Positions 28,010-38,017 of a stretch of 64,000 nt of DNA are shown here, piece after piece. The DNA lies in NCBI RefSeq assembly GCF_902498915.1, contig NZ_CABVLQ010000001.1; one strand, written 5' to 3'. This DNA comes from Escherichia ruysiae (GTDB lineage Bacteria; Pseudomonadota; Gammaproteobacteria; Enterobacterales; Enterobacteriaceae). The notes below the pieces were generated by a model. The model did not search any database, was not told where the DNA came from, and saw only the letters and a list, made by a program, of their open reading frames with translations. The position numbers and the translations under genes are program-made. Within the stretch, counting starts at the first letter, position 1. Every line of letters starts with the position of its first letter.

Positions 28010-29068
28010 TCAGGCGGTTATCGACACACTTTTAATTTGCGCGTACAGCCACAGGCCTGGTCTGATTGCCAGTTCATCCCTCGCCCACGGGCTAATACGC
28101 GCCCACAGCTTTTTACCCCCGACTTCCAGTTCGACCTCCACCTGGCCGTTGTCGTCATAGCTATTGACCACTTTTGCGCGCAACACGTTACGAATGCTGG
28201 TTTGCTGCGGAGGCTGTAAAACCAGCGAGACATCGGAAGCCTGAATGCGAATACGTAGCGCAGCTTGCAGCGGCGCGTCCAGCTTATTGACCCACAAATG
28301 CTGATCGCCCAGCGCCAGCGCGGTCATTGCGTAATGCGGGTGATGTTCCAGTATCGACACTTTCAGAATGCTACTTTGTTGCTCTTTCGGCAGCCACGGA
28401 TTCATCACGCTACTACCCCAGACTTCTTCCAGCGCGCCAAAGGCTTTCACCTGACCGTTTTCCAGTACCATCACTCTGTCTGCCAGATGGAGGATCTCAT
28501 CCAGCGAATGGCTGACATACAACATCGGAATGTTGATTTCCCGCGTCAGACGTTGCAGATAAGGCAACAGTTCGCGTTTACGCGGAATATCCAGTGACGC
28601 CAGCGGTTCATCCAGCAACAGCAATTCCGGCGCTGTCAGCAAAGCCCGCCCAATCGCCACACGCTGTTTTTCGCCACCGGACAGGCTGCCAGGTAAACGG
28701 TCAAGTAACGGTTCAATGCCTAAAAGCGCCACCAGCTTGTCGAACTGATCGACCATGCTTTTCGCCATGCCGTAGCGCAGATTGCCACGCACTTTGTAAT
28801 GCGGAAACAGCCGCGCATCCTGAAACACATAGCCAACACGACGCTTTTCTGGCGTCAGGCAGATACCTTTTTCGGCATCATTTAGTACCCGACCATTGAG
28901 GACAATCCGCCCTTTTTGCGGACGCGTCAGTCCACTGATGGCGTTAATCAGCGAGGTTTTTCCGGCACCGGAGACGCCAAAGATAGCAGTGATGCCGTTG
29001 GCGGGCAGCGTTTCATTAATGGTCAGGCAATGGTTGCCCAACGTCTGGGAAAAATTCAGTTCCAGCAT
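28010..29068 (-). CDS. modC: Molybdate ABC transporter ATP-binding protein
   Basis: 352 residues. ABC domain with Walker A FGVSGAGKTSL near residue 31, signature LSGGEKQRVAIGRAL and Walker B LLLLDEPLASLD. The C-terminal 65 residues form a Mop (molybdate-binding regulatory) domain: SIRNVLRAKVVNSYDDNGQVEVELEVGGKKLWARIS. It energises ModB for molybdate import. Two nt separate it from modB. Control is through the ModE operator before modA. Confidence 0.98.
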   Translation of the reverse strand: MLELNFSQTLGNHCLTINETLPANGITAIFGVSGAGKTSLINAISGLTRPQKGRIVLNGRVLNDAEKGICLTPEKRRVGYVFQDARLFPHYKVRGNLRYGMAKSMVDQFDKLVALLGIEPLLDRLPGSLSGGEKQRVAIGRALLTAPELLLLDEPLASLDIPRKRELLPYLQRLTREINIPMLYVSHSLDEILHLADRVMVLENGQVKAFGALEEVWGSSVMNPWLPKEQQSSILKVSILEHHPHYAMTALALGDQHLWVNKLDAPLQAALRIRIQASDVSLVLQPPQQTSIRNVLRAKVVNSYDDNGQVEVELEVGGKKLWARISPWARDELAIRPGLWLYAQIKSVSITA

Positions 29069-29070
29069 GA

Positions 29071-29760
29071 TTAGCGCCCCGCCCGCTCACGGCTGATTCT
29101 GGCCAGCCATTCTGAAATCAACAGAGAGATCATCGCCAGCGCAATAGAGATGATGCAAAGTCTCGCCGCACCGCTTTCCCCGCCAGGAGTCTGGATCAAA
29201 GTATACATGGCTGAAGGAATGGTTCGCGTTTCACCAGGAATGTTAGAAACAAAGGTGATAGTTGCACCAAACTCACCGAGCGAACGAGCGAAAGCCAGCA
29301 CCGTACCGACAATAATTCCTGGTAAGGTCAGCGGTAACGTAATAGTAAAGAAAACGCGCCAGCGCCCGGCTCCCAGTGTTCTTGCGGCCTGTTCCAGTTT
29401 GACATCAACCCCTTCCAACGCCAGACGAATTGCCCGCACCATCAGCGGAAACGACATGACGGCGGCAGCGAGAACCGCACCGCGCCAGCTAAAGGCGAAG
29501 GTAATGCCAAACCAGTCATACAGGCGTTCACCGATAAATCCGCGCCGTCCCATAGAGACTAACAGCAAGTAACCAACGACCACGGGCGGTAACACCAGCG
29601 GTAGATGCAGTACGCTGTCGAGCAGAGCTTTGCCCGGAAACGTGCAACGCACCAGTAACCAGGCAAAAAAGATCCCAAACGGCAGGCTAAACAGCACAGC
29701 CAGGGAAGAAACTTTCAGGCTTAGTAAAACCGCCTGCCATTCTGGATCGGTCAGTATCAT
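29071..29760 (-). CDS. modB: Molybdate ABC transporter permease
   Basis: 229 residues, about five membrane segments. The EAA-loop that contacts ModC is EQAARTLGAGRWRVFFTITLPLTLPGIIVG. The inner-membrane pore receives molybdate from periplasmic ModA. The start codon overlaps the modA stop by one base. Confidence 0.98.
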   Translation of the reverse strand: MILTDPEWQAVLLSLKVSSLAVLFSLPFGIFFAWLLVRCTFPGKALLDSVLHLPLVLPPVVVGYLLLVSMGRRGFIGERLYDWFGITFAFSWRGAVLAAAVMSFPLMVRAIRLALEGVDVKLEQAARTLGAGRWRVFFTITLPLTLPGIIVGTVLAFARSLGEFGATITFVSNIPGETRTIPSAMYTLIQTPGGESGAARLCIISIALAMISLLISEWLARISRERAGR

Positions 29761-30533
29761 TACTTAGTTGTAAATCCGTAACGTTTAAAGATTTCCGCAG
29801 CCTGCGGTCCCTTCAGATAATCATAAAATGCTTTCACTGCCGCATTGTTATGCCCTTCAACAACAGCAACCGGATATTCCACTTTTTTATGTGAATCTTC
29901 CGGGAAGGTGGCAACCACTTTTACCCCTTTGCTGGCAACTGCGTCAGAACCGTAAACAATACCCAGCGGTGCTTCATTGCGTTCAACCAGCGCCAGCGCA
30001 CCACGAACATCTTCCGCCGGAGCCAGTTTCGGGGAGAGCGTATCCCATGCGCCCAGTTTTTGCAGTGCTTCTTTCGCATAAATGCCAGCGGGGACATGTT
30101 CCGGATCGCCAACCGCCAGGCGACCGCCATTCAGCAGCGAAGTCCAGTTGGTTTTACTGTCGATAGTGAAATCTTTCTGTGCACTGGTTTTCGGTGCTAC
30201 AACGACCAGACTATTGCCGAGCAATGTCTGGCGCGTGGCAGTATCGATCGCTTTTTTATCAACCGCATAATCCATCCATTTCTGATCGGCAGAAATAAAC
30301 AGATCCGCAGGCGCACCCGCTTCAATCTGACGAGCCAGGGTAGAAGACGAGGCGAAAGAAGAAACGACGTCCACGCCTTTCTCTTTTTTATATTGCGTAG
30401 CGATGTCCTGCATTGCGTTGGTCAGTGATGCTGCCGCAAAAACTGTAATCTTCCCTTCGTCTGCCAGCGCATTGCCTGCAAGAGTTAAAGAGAGCGCCGC
30501 TCCGGCAAACAAGTTCAACCATTTACGAGCCAT
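29760..30533 (-). CDS. modA: Molybdate-binding periplasmic protein
   Basis: 257 residues from the ATG at 30533 (MARKWLNLFAGAALSLTLAGNALADE). The Sec signal peptide is cleaved after ALA. Binding-protein segments FAAASLTNAMQDIA and SSSTLARQIEAGAPADLFISAD contain the serines that coordinate the molybdate oxyanion. The five upstream residues MKGLP from an earlier start are not part of the known protein. First gene of modABC, 20 nt from the ModE operator. Confidence 0.98.
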   Translation of the reverse strand: MARKWLNLFAGAALSLTLAGNALADEGKITVFAAASLTNAMQDIATQYKKEKGVDVVSSFASSSTLARQIEAGAPADLFISADQKWMDYAVDKKAIDTATRQTLLGNSLVVVAPKTSAQKDFTIDSKTNWTSLLNGGRLAVGDPEHVPAGIYAKEALQKLGAWDTLSPKLAPAEDVRGALALVERNEAPLGIVYGSDAVASKGVKVVATFPEDSHKKVEYPVAVVEGHNNAAVKAFYDYLKGPQAAEIFKRYGFTTK

Positions 30534-30552
30534 TGGTAACCCCTTCATGTAA

Positions 30553-30576
30553 CGTTATGTAGGCAACAATATAACG
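30553..30576. promoter_or_regulatory. ModE operator of modABC
   Basis: Palindrome with arms CGTTATGT and ATATAACG separated by 8 nt. It overlaps the expected modA transcription start and is where molybdate-bound ModE represses modABC in E. coli. Confidence 0.93.
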
Positions 30577-30661
30577 ACTGATTCAGAATTTTCCCAGCAG
30601 TTATTGTTAACCTTTGAGAGGTAGCTAGAAAAAATATCGGCAGGAAAAGCAGGAAGTTGAG

Positions 30662-30695
30662 AAAAAAGAAAATGCCCGACTAAGCGGGCATTTAG
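30662..30695 (-). terminator. Rho-independent terminator of acrZ
   Basis: Stem AATGCCCG / CGGGCATT with a 6-nt loop. On the minus strand it is followed by TTCTTTTTTC. It starts 5 nt after the acrZ stop. Confidence 0.88.
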
Positions 30696-30699
30696 GGAA

Positions 30700-30975
<276 letters not shown>

Positions 30976-30977
30976 TT

Positions 30978-31766
30978 ATGCAGGCCGAAATCCTTCTCAC
31001 CCTTAAGCTTCAACAAAAGCTCTTTGCCGACCCACGCCGCATTTCGCTACTAAAACACATTGCCCTTTCCGGTTCTATCAGCCAGGGGGCGAAAGATGCC
31101 GGTATCAGCTATAAAAGTGCCTGGGATGCCATTAACGAGATGAATCAGTTAAGTGAGCATATTCTGGTTGAGCGTGCAACAGGCGGTAAAGGTGGCGGCG
31201 GCGCAGTACTGACCCGCTATGGTCAGCGGCTGATTCAGCTCTATGACCTCCTGGCGCAGATCCAGCAAAAAGCCTTTGATGTATTAAGTGACGACGACGC
31301 CCTGCCGCTGAACAGCCTGCTGGCAGCTATCTCACGTTTTTCACTGCAGACCAGCGCCCGTAACCAGTGGTTCGGCACCATCACCGCCCGCGATCATGAT
31401 GACGTTCAACAGCATGTTGATGTCTTACTGGCTGATGGTAAAACACGATTAAAAGTCGCGATTACCGCGCAAAGCGGCGCGCGCCTGGGTCTGGATGAAG
31501 GCAAAGAAGTATTGATACTGCTGAAAGCGCCGTGGGTAGGTATTACTCAGGACAAGGCGGTCGCACAAAACGCCGACAACCAATTGCCGGGCATTATTAG
31601 TCATATTGAGCGCGGCGCGGAGCAGTGCGAAGTATTAATGGCGCTACCCGACGGGCAAACCCTGTGCGCTACGGTGCCGTTAAATGAAGCAGCTTCTCTT
31701 GAGCAAGGGCAGAATGTCACGGCCTACTTTAATGCCGACAGCGTAATTATCGCCACGCTGTGCTAA
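30978..31766 (+). CDS. modE: Molybdate-responsive transcriptional regulator ModE
   Basis: 262 residues. The N-terminal winged helix reads RRISLLKHIALSGSISQGAKDAGISYKSAWDAINEMN, followed by a wing with KGGGGAVLTRYG. Two Mop-type repeats then bind molybdate (SARNQWFGTITARDHDDVQQHVDVLL and PGIISHIERGAEQCEVLMALPDGQTLCATVP). It represses modABC and activates moaA; sites for both are visible in this window. Start ATG at 30978. Confidence 0.98.
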   Translation: MQAEILLTLKLQQKLFADPRRISLLKHIALSGSISQGAKDAGISYKSAWDAINEMNQLSEHILVERATGGKGGGGAVLTRYGQRLIQLYDLLAQIQQKAFDVLSDDDALPLNSLLAAISRFSLQTSARNQWFGTITARDHDDVQQHVDVLLADGKTRLKVAITAQSGARLGLDEGKEVLILLKAPWVGITQDKAVAQNADNQLPGIISHIERGAEQCEVLMALPDGQTLCATVPLNEAASLEQGQNVTAYFNADSVIIATLC

Positions 31767-31833
31767 GCGTGTTGACAATTTGTTATGAAACACGTATCCC
31801 TGTCAGTAATCGCTGCAAAAAATGGGATACAAA

Positions 31834-33306
31834 ATGTCATCGTTGCAAATTTTGCAAGGCACGTTTCGTCTTAGCGACACAAAAACGCTGCAATTGTCTC
31901 AGCTAACGTTAAACGCGGGTGATAGTTGGGCGTTTGTCGGTTCAAATGGCAGCGGGAAGTCGGCGCTGGCTCGCGCGCTGGCCGGTGAACTTTCGCTTTT
32001 GAAAGGCGAACGGCAAAACCAGTTTTCCCGCATCACTCGTCTCTCCTTCGAGCAGTTACAAAAGCTCGTCAGCGACGAATGGCAGCGGAATAATACCGAT
32101 ATGCTGAGTCCTGGCGAAGCTGACACCGGGCGTACCACGGCTGAGATCATTCAGGATGACGTTAAAGATGCACAGCGTTGTGCGCAGCTGGCACAGCAGT
32201 TCGGTATTACCGCCCTCCTCGACCGACGCTTTAAATACCTTTCCACTGGCGAGACGCGTAAAACCCTGCTCTGTCAGGCGCTGATGTCAGATCCTGATTT
32301 ACTGATTCTTGATGAACCATTCGATGGCCTTGATGTTGCCTCACGTCAGCAACTGGCAAAACTGCTCGCCTCGTTACATCAGTCTGGTATTACTCTGGTA
32401 CTGGTGCTCAATCGCTTCGATGAGATCCCGGAATTTGTCCAGTTTGCCGGAGTGCTGGCGGATTGCACGTTAGCGGAAACTGGCGCGAAAGAAGAACTGT
32501 TCCAACAGGCACTCGTCGCACAACTGGCGCACAGCGAGAAACTTGCTGGCGTGCAGCTACCAGAGCCAGATGAACCTTCAGCACGTCACGCCTTACCCGC
32601 CAGCGAACCGCGCATTGTGCTGAACAACGGCGTGGTTTCTTATAATGATCGCCCCATTCTTAATAACCTTAGCTGGCAGGTGAATCCAGGCGAACACTGG
32701 CAAATTATCGGGCCAAATGGCGCGGGAAAATCGACGTTATTAAGCCTGATTACTGGCGATCACCCGCAAGGTTACAGCAACGATTTGACGCTTTTCGGAC
32801 GACGCCGTGGCAGCGGCGAAACCATCTGGGATATCAAAAAGCATATCGGTTACGTCAGCAGTAGTTTGCATCTGGATTACCGCGTCAGCACCACTGTGCG
32901 TAATGTGATCCTTTCTGGCTATTTTGATTCGATTGGCATTTATCAGGCCGTTTCGGATCGCCAGCAAAAACTGGTGCAACAGTGGCTGGATATTCTCGGC
33001 ATTGATAAACGCACCGCAGACGCCCCTTTCCATAGCCTTTCCTGGGGACAACAGCGTCTGGCATTGATCGTCCGGGCACTGGTGAAGCATCCGACCTTGC
33101 TTATTCTTGATGAACCATTGCAGGGGCTTGATCCACTCAATCGCCAGCTTATCCGTAGATTTGTTGATGTGCTGATTAGCGAAGGTGAAACGCAGTTGTT
33201 GTTTGTTTCACACCACGCCGAAGATGCGCCAGCCTGTATTACCCATCGTCTGGAGTTCGTGCCGGACGGTGACCTCTATCGTTATGCGCTTACCAAAATA
33301 AATTGA
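31834..33306 (+). CDS. modF: ModF, tandem ABC ATPase linked to molybdate genes
   Basis: 490 residues from the ATG at 31834 (MSSLQILQGTFRLSD). Two ABC domains: Walker A VGSNGSGKSALAR and GPNGAGKSTLLS; degenerate first signature YLSTGETRKTLL and second LSWGQQRLALIV; Walker B LLILDEPFDGLD and LLILDEPLQGLD. There is no membrane domain. It is cytoplasmic or peripheral, and its function in molybdenum metabolism is not settled. It follows modE by 67 nt and is probably co-transcribed with it. Formerly phrA. Confidence 0.95.
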   Translation: MSSLQILQGTFRLSDTKTLQLSQLTLNAGDSWAFVGSNGSGKSALARALAGELSLLKGERQNQFSRITRLSFEQLQKLVSDEWQRNNTDMLSPGEADTGRTTAEIIQDDVKDAQRCAQLAQQFGITALLDRRFKYLSTGETRKTLLCQALMSDPDLLILDEPFDGLDVASRQQLAKLLASLHQSGITLVLVLNRFDEIPEFVQFAGVLADCTLAETGAKEELFQQALVAQLAHSEKLAGVQLPEPDEPSARHALPASEPRIVLNNGVVSYNDRPILNNLSWQVNPGEHWQIIGPNGAGKSTLLSLITGDHPQGYSNDLTLFGRRRGSGETIWDIKKHIGYVSSSLHLDYRVSTTVRNVILSGYFDSIGIYQAVSDRQQKLVQQWLDILGIDKRTADAPFHSLSWGQQRLALIVRALVKHPTLLILDEPLQGLDPLNRQLIRRFVDVLISEGETQLLFVSHHAEDAPACITHRLEFVPDGDLYRYALTKIN

Positions 33307-33313
33307 GTGACTG

Positions 33314-33348
33314 TGCCGGATGCGGCGTGAACGCCTTATTCGGCCTAC
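33314..33348. repeat. REP element after modF
   Basis: Single unit GTGCCGGATGCGGCGTGAAC...CGGCCTAC, 8 nt after the modF stop and before the gal promoter region. Confidence 0.88.
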
Positions 33349-33462
33349 GGTTTAACGCATCCAGGCATGAAAACGCGCTTTTTTTCAGATAAAAGGCGCA
33401 ATCATTCATAAACCCTCTGTTTTATAATCATTTAATTGCGCATAGAAAATGGCTAAATTTTT

Positions 33463-33591
33463 GTGTAAACGATTCCACTAATTTATTCCATGTCACACTT
33501 TTCGCATCTTTGTTATGCTATGGTTATTTCATACCATAAGCCTGATGGAGCGAATTATGAGAGTTCTGGTTACCGGTGGTAGCGGTTACAT
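33463..33591 (+). promoter_or_regulatory. gal promoters P1/P2 with CRP site and GalR operators OE and OI
   Basis: External operator GTGTAAACGATTCCAC (33463-33478), CRP site around TTCCATGTCACACTTTTCGC (33487-33506), overlapping -10 hexamers TATGCTA (P2, 33514-33520) and TATGGTT (P1, 33519-33525), and internal operator GTGGTAGCGGTTACAT inside galE (33576-33591). These are the known elements that let GalR form a DNA loop. Confidence 0.96.
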
Positions 33592-34573
33592 TGGAAGTCA
33601 TACCTGTGTGCAATTACTGCAAAACGGTCATGATGTCATCATTCTTGATAACCTCTGTAACAGTAAGCGCAGCGTACTGCCTGTTATCGAGCGTTTAGGC
33701 GGCAAACATCCGACGTTTGTTGAAGGCGATATCCGTAACGAAGCGTTGATGACCGAGATCCTGCACGATCACGCTATCGACACCGTGATCCACTTCGCCG
33801 GGCTGAAAGCCGTTGGCGAATCGGTACAAAAACCGCTGGAATATTACGACAACAACGTCAACGGTACTCTGCGCCTGATTAGCGCCATGCGCTCCGCGAA
33901 CGTCAAAAACTTTATTTTTAGCTCCTCCGCCACCGTCTATGGCGATCAGCCCAAAATTCCATACGTTGAAAGTTTCCCGACCGGCACACCGCAAAGCCCT
34001 TACGGCAAAAGCAAGCTGATGGTGGAACAAATCCTTACCGACCTGCAAAAAGCCCAGCCGGACTGGAGCATTGCCCTGCTGCGCTACTTCAACCCGGTTG
34101 GCGCGCATCCGTCGGGCGATATGGGCGAAGATCCGCAAGGCATTCCGAATAACCTGATGCCATACATCGCCCAGGTTGCTGTAGGCCGTCGCGACTCGCT
34201 GGCGATTTTTGGTAACGATTATCCGACCGAAGACGGTACTGGCGTGCGCGATTACATCCACGTAATGGACCTGGCAGACGGTCACGTCGTGGCGATGGAA
34301 AAACTGGCGAACAAGCCTGGCGTACACATCTACAACCTCGGCGCAGGCGTAGGCAGCAGCGTGCTGGACGTGGTTAATGCCTTCAGCAAAGCCTGCGGCA
34401 AACCGGTTAATTATCATTTTGCACCGCGTCGCGAAGGCGACCTTCCGGCCTACTGGGCGGACGCCAGCAAAGCCGAGCGCGAACTGAACTGGCGCGTAAC
34501 GCGCACTCTTGACGAAATGGCGCAGGACACCTGGCACTGGCAGTCACGCCATCCACAGGGATATCCCGATTAA
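33557..34573 (+). CDS. galE: UDP-glucose 4-epimerase
   Basis: 338 residues from the ATG at 33557 (MRVLVTGGSGYIGSHTC). Short-chain dehydrogenase type: NAD loop GGSGYIGS, SSSATVYGD with the catalytic Ser/Thr, and catalytic SPYGKSK (YxxxK). It interconverts UDP-galactose and UDP-glucose. A 14-residue upstream extension would run through the promoter and is discarded. First gene of galETKM. Confidence 0.99.
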   Translation: MRVLVTGGSGYIGSHTCVQLLQNGHDVIILDNLCNSKRSVLPVIERLGGKHPTFVEGDIRNEALMTEILHDHAIDTVIHFAGLKAVGESVQKPLEYYDNNVNGTLRLISAMRSANVKNFIFSSSATVYGDQPKIPYVESFPTGTPQSPYGKSKLMVEQILTDLQKAQPDWSIALLRYFNPVGAHPSGDMGEDPQGIPNNLMPYIAQVAVGRRDSLAIFGNDYPTEDGTGVRDYIHVMDLADGHVVAMEKLANKPGVHIYNLGAGVGSSVLDVVNAFSKACGKPVNYHFAPRREGDLPAYWADASKAERELNWRVTRTLDEMAQDTWHWQSRHPQGYPD

Positions 34574-34582
34574 GGAACGACC

Positions 34583-35629
34583 ATGACGCAATTTAATCCC
34601 GTTGATCATCCACATCGCCGCTATAACCCACTCACCGGGCAATGGATTCTGGTTTCACCGCACCGCGCTAAGCGCCCCTGGCAGGGGGCGCAGGAAACGC
34701 CAGCCAAACAGGTGTTACCTGCGCACGATCCAGATTGCTTCCTTTGCGCAGGTAATGTGCGGGTGACAGGCGATAAAAACCCCGATTACACCGGGACTTA
34801 CGTTTTTACCAATGACTTTGCGGCGCTGATGTCCGACACGCCAGACGCGCCGGAAAGTCACGATCCGCTGATGCGTTGCCAGAGCGCGCGTGGCACCAGC
34901 CGGGTGATCTGCTTTTCACCGGATCACAGTAAAACACTGCCAGAACTCAGCGTTGCAGCATTGACAGAAATCGTCAAAACCTGGCAAGAGCAAACCGCAG
35001 AACTAGGGAAAACATACCCGTGGGTGCAGGTTTTTGAAAACAAAGGTGCGGCGATGGGGTGCTCTAACCCGCATCCGCACGGTCAGATTTGGGCAAATAG
35101 CTTCCTGCCTAACGAAGCTGAGCGTGAAGACCGCCTGCAAAAAGAATATTTCGCCGAACAGAAATCGCCAATGCTGGTGGATTATGTCCAGCGTGAACTG
35201 GCAGACGGTAGTCGTACCGTTGTCGAAACCGAGCACTGGTTAGCCATAGTGCCCTACTGGGCTGCCTGGCCGTTCGAAACGCTACTGTTGCCTAAAGCCC
35301 ACGTTTTGCGGATCACCGATTTGACCGACGTCCAGCGCAGCGATTTGGCGCTGACGTTGAAAAAGCTGACCAGTCGTTATGACAACCTCTTCCAGTGTTC
35401 CTTCCCCTATTCTATGGGCTGGCACGGCGCGCCGTTTAATGGCGAAGAGAATCAACACTGGCAGCTGCACGCGCACTTTTATCCACCTCTGTTGCGCTCT
35501 GCCACTGTACGTAAATTTATGGTCGGTTATGAAATGTTGGCAGAGACCCAGCGTGACCTGACGGCAGAACAGGCAGCAGAGCGTTTGCGCGCAGTCAGCG
35601 ATATCCATTTTCGCGAATCCGGAGTGTAA
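34583..35629 (+). CDS. galT: Galactose-1-phosphate uridylyltransferase
   Basis: 348 residues. The HIT-like active site is SNPHPHGQIWA (nucleophilic His in HPH). Zinc/iron ligands lie in CFLCAGN and later histidines (ENQHWQLHAHFYPP). It exchanges UMP between UDP-glucose and galactose-1-phosphate. It is 9 nt after galE. Confidence 0.99.
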   Translation: MTQFNPVDHPHRRYNPLTGQWILVSPHRAKRPWQGAQETPAKQVLPAHDPDCFLCAGNVRVTGDKNPDYTGTYVFTNDFAALMSDTPDAPESHDPLMRCQSARGTSRVICFSPDHSKTLPELSVAALTEIVKTWQEQTAELGKTYPWVQVFENKGAAMGCSNPHPHGQIWANSFLPNEAEREDRLQKEYFAEQKSPMLVDYVQRELADGSRTVVETEHWLAIVPYWAAWPFETLLLPKAHVLRITDLTDVQRSDLALTLKKLTSRYDNLFQCSFPYSMGWHGAPFNGEENQHWQLHAHFYPPLLRSATVRKFMVGYEMLAETQRDLTAEQAAERLRAVSDIHFRESGV

Positions 35630-35632
35630 GAA

Positions 35633-36781
35633 ATGAGTCTGAAAGAAAAAACACAATCTCTGTTTGCCAACGCATTTGGCTACCCTGCCACTCATACCAT
35701 TCAGGCGCCTGGGCGCGTGAATCTTATTGGCGAACACACCGACTACAACGACGGTTTCGTTCTGCCCTGCGCGATTGATTATCAAACCGTGATTAGCTGT
35801 GCGCCACGCGATGACCGTAAAGTTCGCGTAATGGCAGCCGATTATGAAAATCAGACTGACGAGTTTTCCCTCGATGCGCCCATTGTCGCGCATGAAAACT
35901 ATCAATGGGCGAACTACGTTCGTGGCGTGGTGAAACATCTGCAACTGCGTAACAACAGCTTCGGCGGTGTGGACATGGTGATCAGCGGCAATGTGCCGCA
36001 GGGTGCCGGGTTAAGTTCTTCCGCCTCACTGGAAGTCGCGGTCGGAACCGTATTGCAGCAGATTTATCATCTGCCGCTGGACGGCGCACAAATCGCGCTT
36101 AACGGTCAGGAAGCAGAAAACCAGTTTGTTGGCTGTAACTGCGGGATCATGGATCAGCTAATTTCCGCACTGGGTAAGAAGGATCATGCCTTGCTGATCG
36201 ATTGCCGCTCTCTGGGAACCAAAGCCGTTTCCATGCCGAAAGGTGTGGCTGTCGTCATCATCAACAGTAACTTCAAACGTACCCTGGTTGGCAGCGAATA
36301 CAACACCCGTCGTGAACAGTGCGAAACCGGTGCGCGTTTCTTCCAGCAGCCAGCCCTGCGCGATGTCACCATTGAAGAGTTCAACGCGGTTGCGCATGAA
36401 CTGGATCCGATCGTGGCGAAACGCGTGCGTCATATCCTGACTGAAAACGCCCGTACCGTTGAAGCAGCCAGCGCGCTGGAGCAAGGCGACCTGAAGCGTA
36501 TGGGCGAGCTGATGGCGGAGTCTCATGCCTCTATGCGCGATGATTTCGAAATCACCGTGCCGCAAATTGACACTCTGGTAGAAATCGTAAAAGCTGTGAT
36601 TGGCGACAAAGGTGGCGTACGCATGACCGGTGGCGGATTTGGCGGCTGTATCGTCGCGCTGATCCCGGAAGAACTGGTGCCTGCCGTACAGCAAGCTGTC
36701 GCTGAACAATATGAAGCCAAAACAGGTATTAAAGAGACTTTTTACGTTTGTAAACCATCACAAGGAGCAGGACAGTGCTGA
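35633..36781 (+). CDS. galK: Galactokinase
   Basis: 382 residues of the GHMP kinase family. The galactose signature GRVNLIGEHTDYNDGFVLPCAI is near residue 28, the ATP loop GNVPQGAGLSSSASLEVA near 120, and motif 3 GGVRMTGGGFGGCIVAL near the C-terminus. It phosphorylates alpha-galactose at C1. It is 3 nt after galT and overlaps galM by 7 nt. Confidence 0.99.
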   Translation: MSLKEKTQSLFANAFGYPATHTIQAPGRVNLIGEHTDYNDGFVLPCAIDYQTVISCAPRDDRKVRVMAADYENQTDEFSLDAPIVAHENYQWANYVRGVVKHLQLRNNSFGGVDMVISGNVPQGAGLSSSASLEVAVGTVLQQIYHLPLDGAQIALNGQEAENQFVGCNCGIMDQLISALGKKDHALLIDCRSLGTKAVSMPKGVAVVIINSNFKRTLVGSEYNTRREQCETGARFFQQPALRDVTIEEFNAVAHELDPIVAKRVRHILTENARTVEAASALEQGDLKRMGELMAESHASMRDDFEITVPQIDTLVEIVKAVIGDKGGVRMTGGGFGGCIVALIPEELVPAVQQAVAEQYEAKTGIKETFYVCKPSQGAGQC

Positions 36782-37815
36782 ACGAAACTCCCGCACTGGC
36801 ACCCGATGGTCAGCCGTACCGACTGTTAACTTTGCGTAACAACGCAGGGATGGTAGTCACGCTGATGGACTGGGGTGCGACTTTACTTTCAGCCCGTATT
36901 CCGCTTTCCGATGGCAGCGTCCGCGAGGCGCTGCTCGGCTGCGCCAGCCCGGAATGCTACCAGGATCAGGCCGCGTTTCTGGGAGCCTCTATTGGTCGTT
37001 ATGCCAACCGTATCGCCAATAGTCGTTATACCTTTGGCGGTGAAACCGTGACGCTTTCGCCAAGTCAGGGTGTTAACCAGCTGCATGGCGGCCCGGAAGG
37101 GTTCGACAAACGCCGCTGGCAAATTGTTAACCAGAACGATCGTCAGGTGCTGTTTGCCCTGACTTCAGAAGATGGCGATCAAGGCTTTCCGGGGAATCTC
37201 GGCGCGACGGTGCAGTATCGTCTGACCGACGATAACCGTATCTCTATTACTTATCGCGCCACAGTTGATAAACCTTGCCCGGTGAATATGACTAACCACG
37301 TCTATTTCAACCTCGACGGCGAGCAGTCTGACGTGCGTAATCACAAGTTGCAGATTCTGGCGGACGAATATCTGCCGGTTGATGAAGGCGGCATTCCGCA
37401 CGACGGCCTGAAATCTGTCGCCGGGACATCTTTTGATTTCCGCAGTGCCAAAATCATCGCCAGTGAGTTTCTTGCCGACGACGATCAGCGCAAAGTGAAA
37501 GGTTACGATCACGCGTTTTTGTTGCAGGCCAAAGGTGATGGCAAGAAAGTGGCGGCGCATGTCTGGTCAGCAGATGAAAAATTGCAGCTGAAGGTCTACA
37601 CCACCGCTCCGGCTTTGCAATTTTACTCCGGCAACTTCCTCGGCGGCACGCCGTCACGAGGAACCGAACCTTACGCCGACTGGCAAGGGCTGGCTCTGGA
37701 AAGCGAGTTTCTGCCGGACAGCCCGAACCACCCTGAATGGCCGCAACCGGACTGCTTCCTGCGTCCTGGCGAAGAGTATTCCAGCCTGACGGAATATCAG
37801 TTTATTGCTGAGTAA
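36775..37815 (+). CDS. galM: Galactose mutarotase (aldose 1-epimerase)
   Basis: 346 residues with a GTG start inside the end of galK. Active-site segments are GRYANRIANSRY, NQLHGGPEGFDKRRW, NMTNHVYFNLDG (catalytic His) and ALESEFLPDSPNHP (catalytic Glu). It converts beta- to alpha-galactose for GalK. Last gene of the gal operon. Confidence 0.98.
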   Translation: MLNETPALAPDGQPYRLLTLRNNAGMVVTLMDWGATLLSARIPLSDGSVREALLGCASPECYQDQAAFLGASIGRYANRIANSRYTFGGETVTLSPSQGVNQLHGGPEGFDKRRWQIVNQNDRQVLFALTSEDGDQGFPGNLGATVQYRLTDDNRISITYRATVDKPCPVNMTNHVYFNLDGEQSDVRNHKLQILADEYLPVDEGGIPHDGLKSVAGTSFDFRSAKIIASEFLADDDQRKVKGYDHAFLLQAKGDGKKVAAHVWSADEKLQLKVYTTAPALQFYSGNFLGGTPSRGTEPYADWQGLALESEFLPDSPNHPEWPQPDCFLRPGEEYSSLTEYQFIAE

Positions 37816-37818
37816 TGT

Positions 37819-37845
37819 TAAGCCCTCGTCATGAGGGCTTTATCT
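37819..37845 (+). terminator. Terminator of galETKM
   Basis: AAGCCCTC GTCAT GAGGGCTT stem-loop followed by TATCTTC, 4 nt after the galM stop. The T-run is short, as known for the gal operon end, which also depends on Rho. Confidence 0.75.
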
Positions 37846-37973
37846 TCATATTGTTCAAATCACCAGCAAACACCGACATATTTGCAACTCAATATTCACA
37901 ACAACCTTACACTGCGACACTATTTTCGCTATGGTTATGCGTAAGCATTGCTGTTGCTTCGCCACGGCAATAT

Positions 37974-37992
37974 AATGAGAATTATTATCATT
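37974..37992. promoter_or_regulatory. Fur box upstream of gpmA
   Basis: AATGAGAATTATTATCATT fits the Fur box pattern of repeated GATAAT/ATTATC hexamers, ending 25 nt before the gpmA start. gpmA has been reported as iron/Fur-regulated in E. coli. Confidence 0.75.
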
Positions 37993-38017
37993 AAAAGATG
38001 ATTTGAGGAGTAAGTAT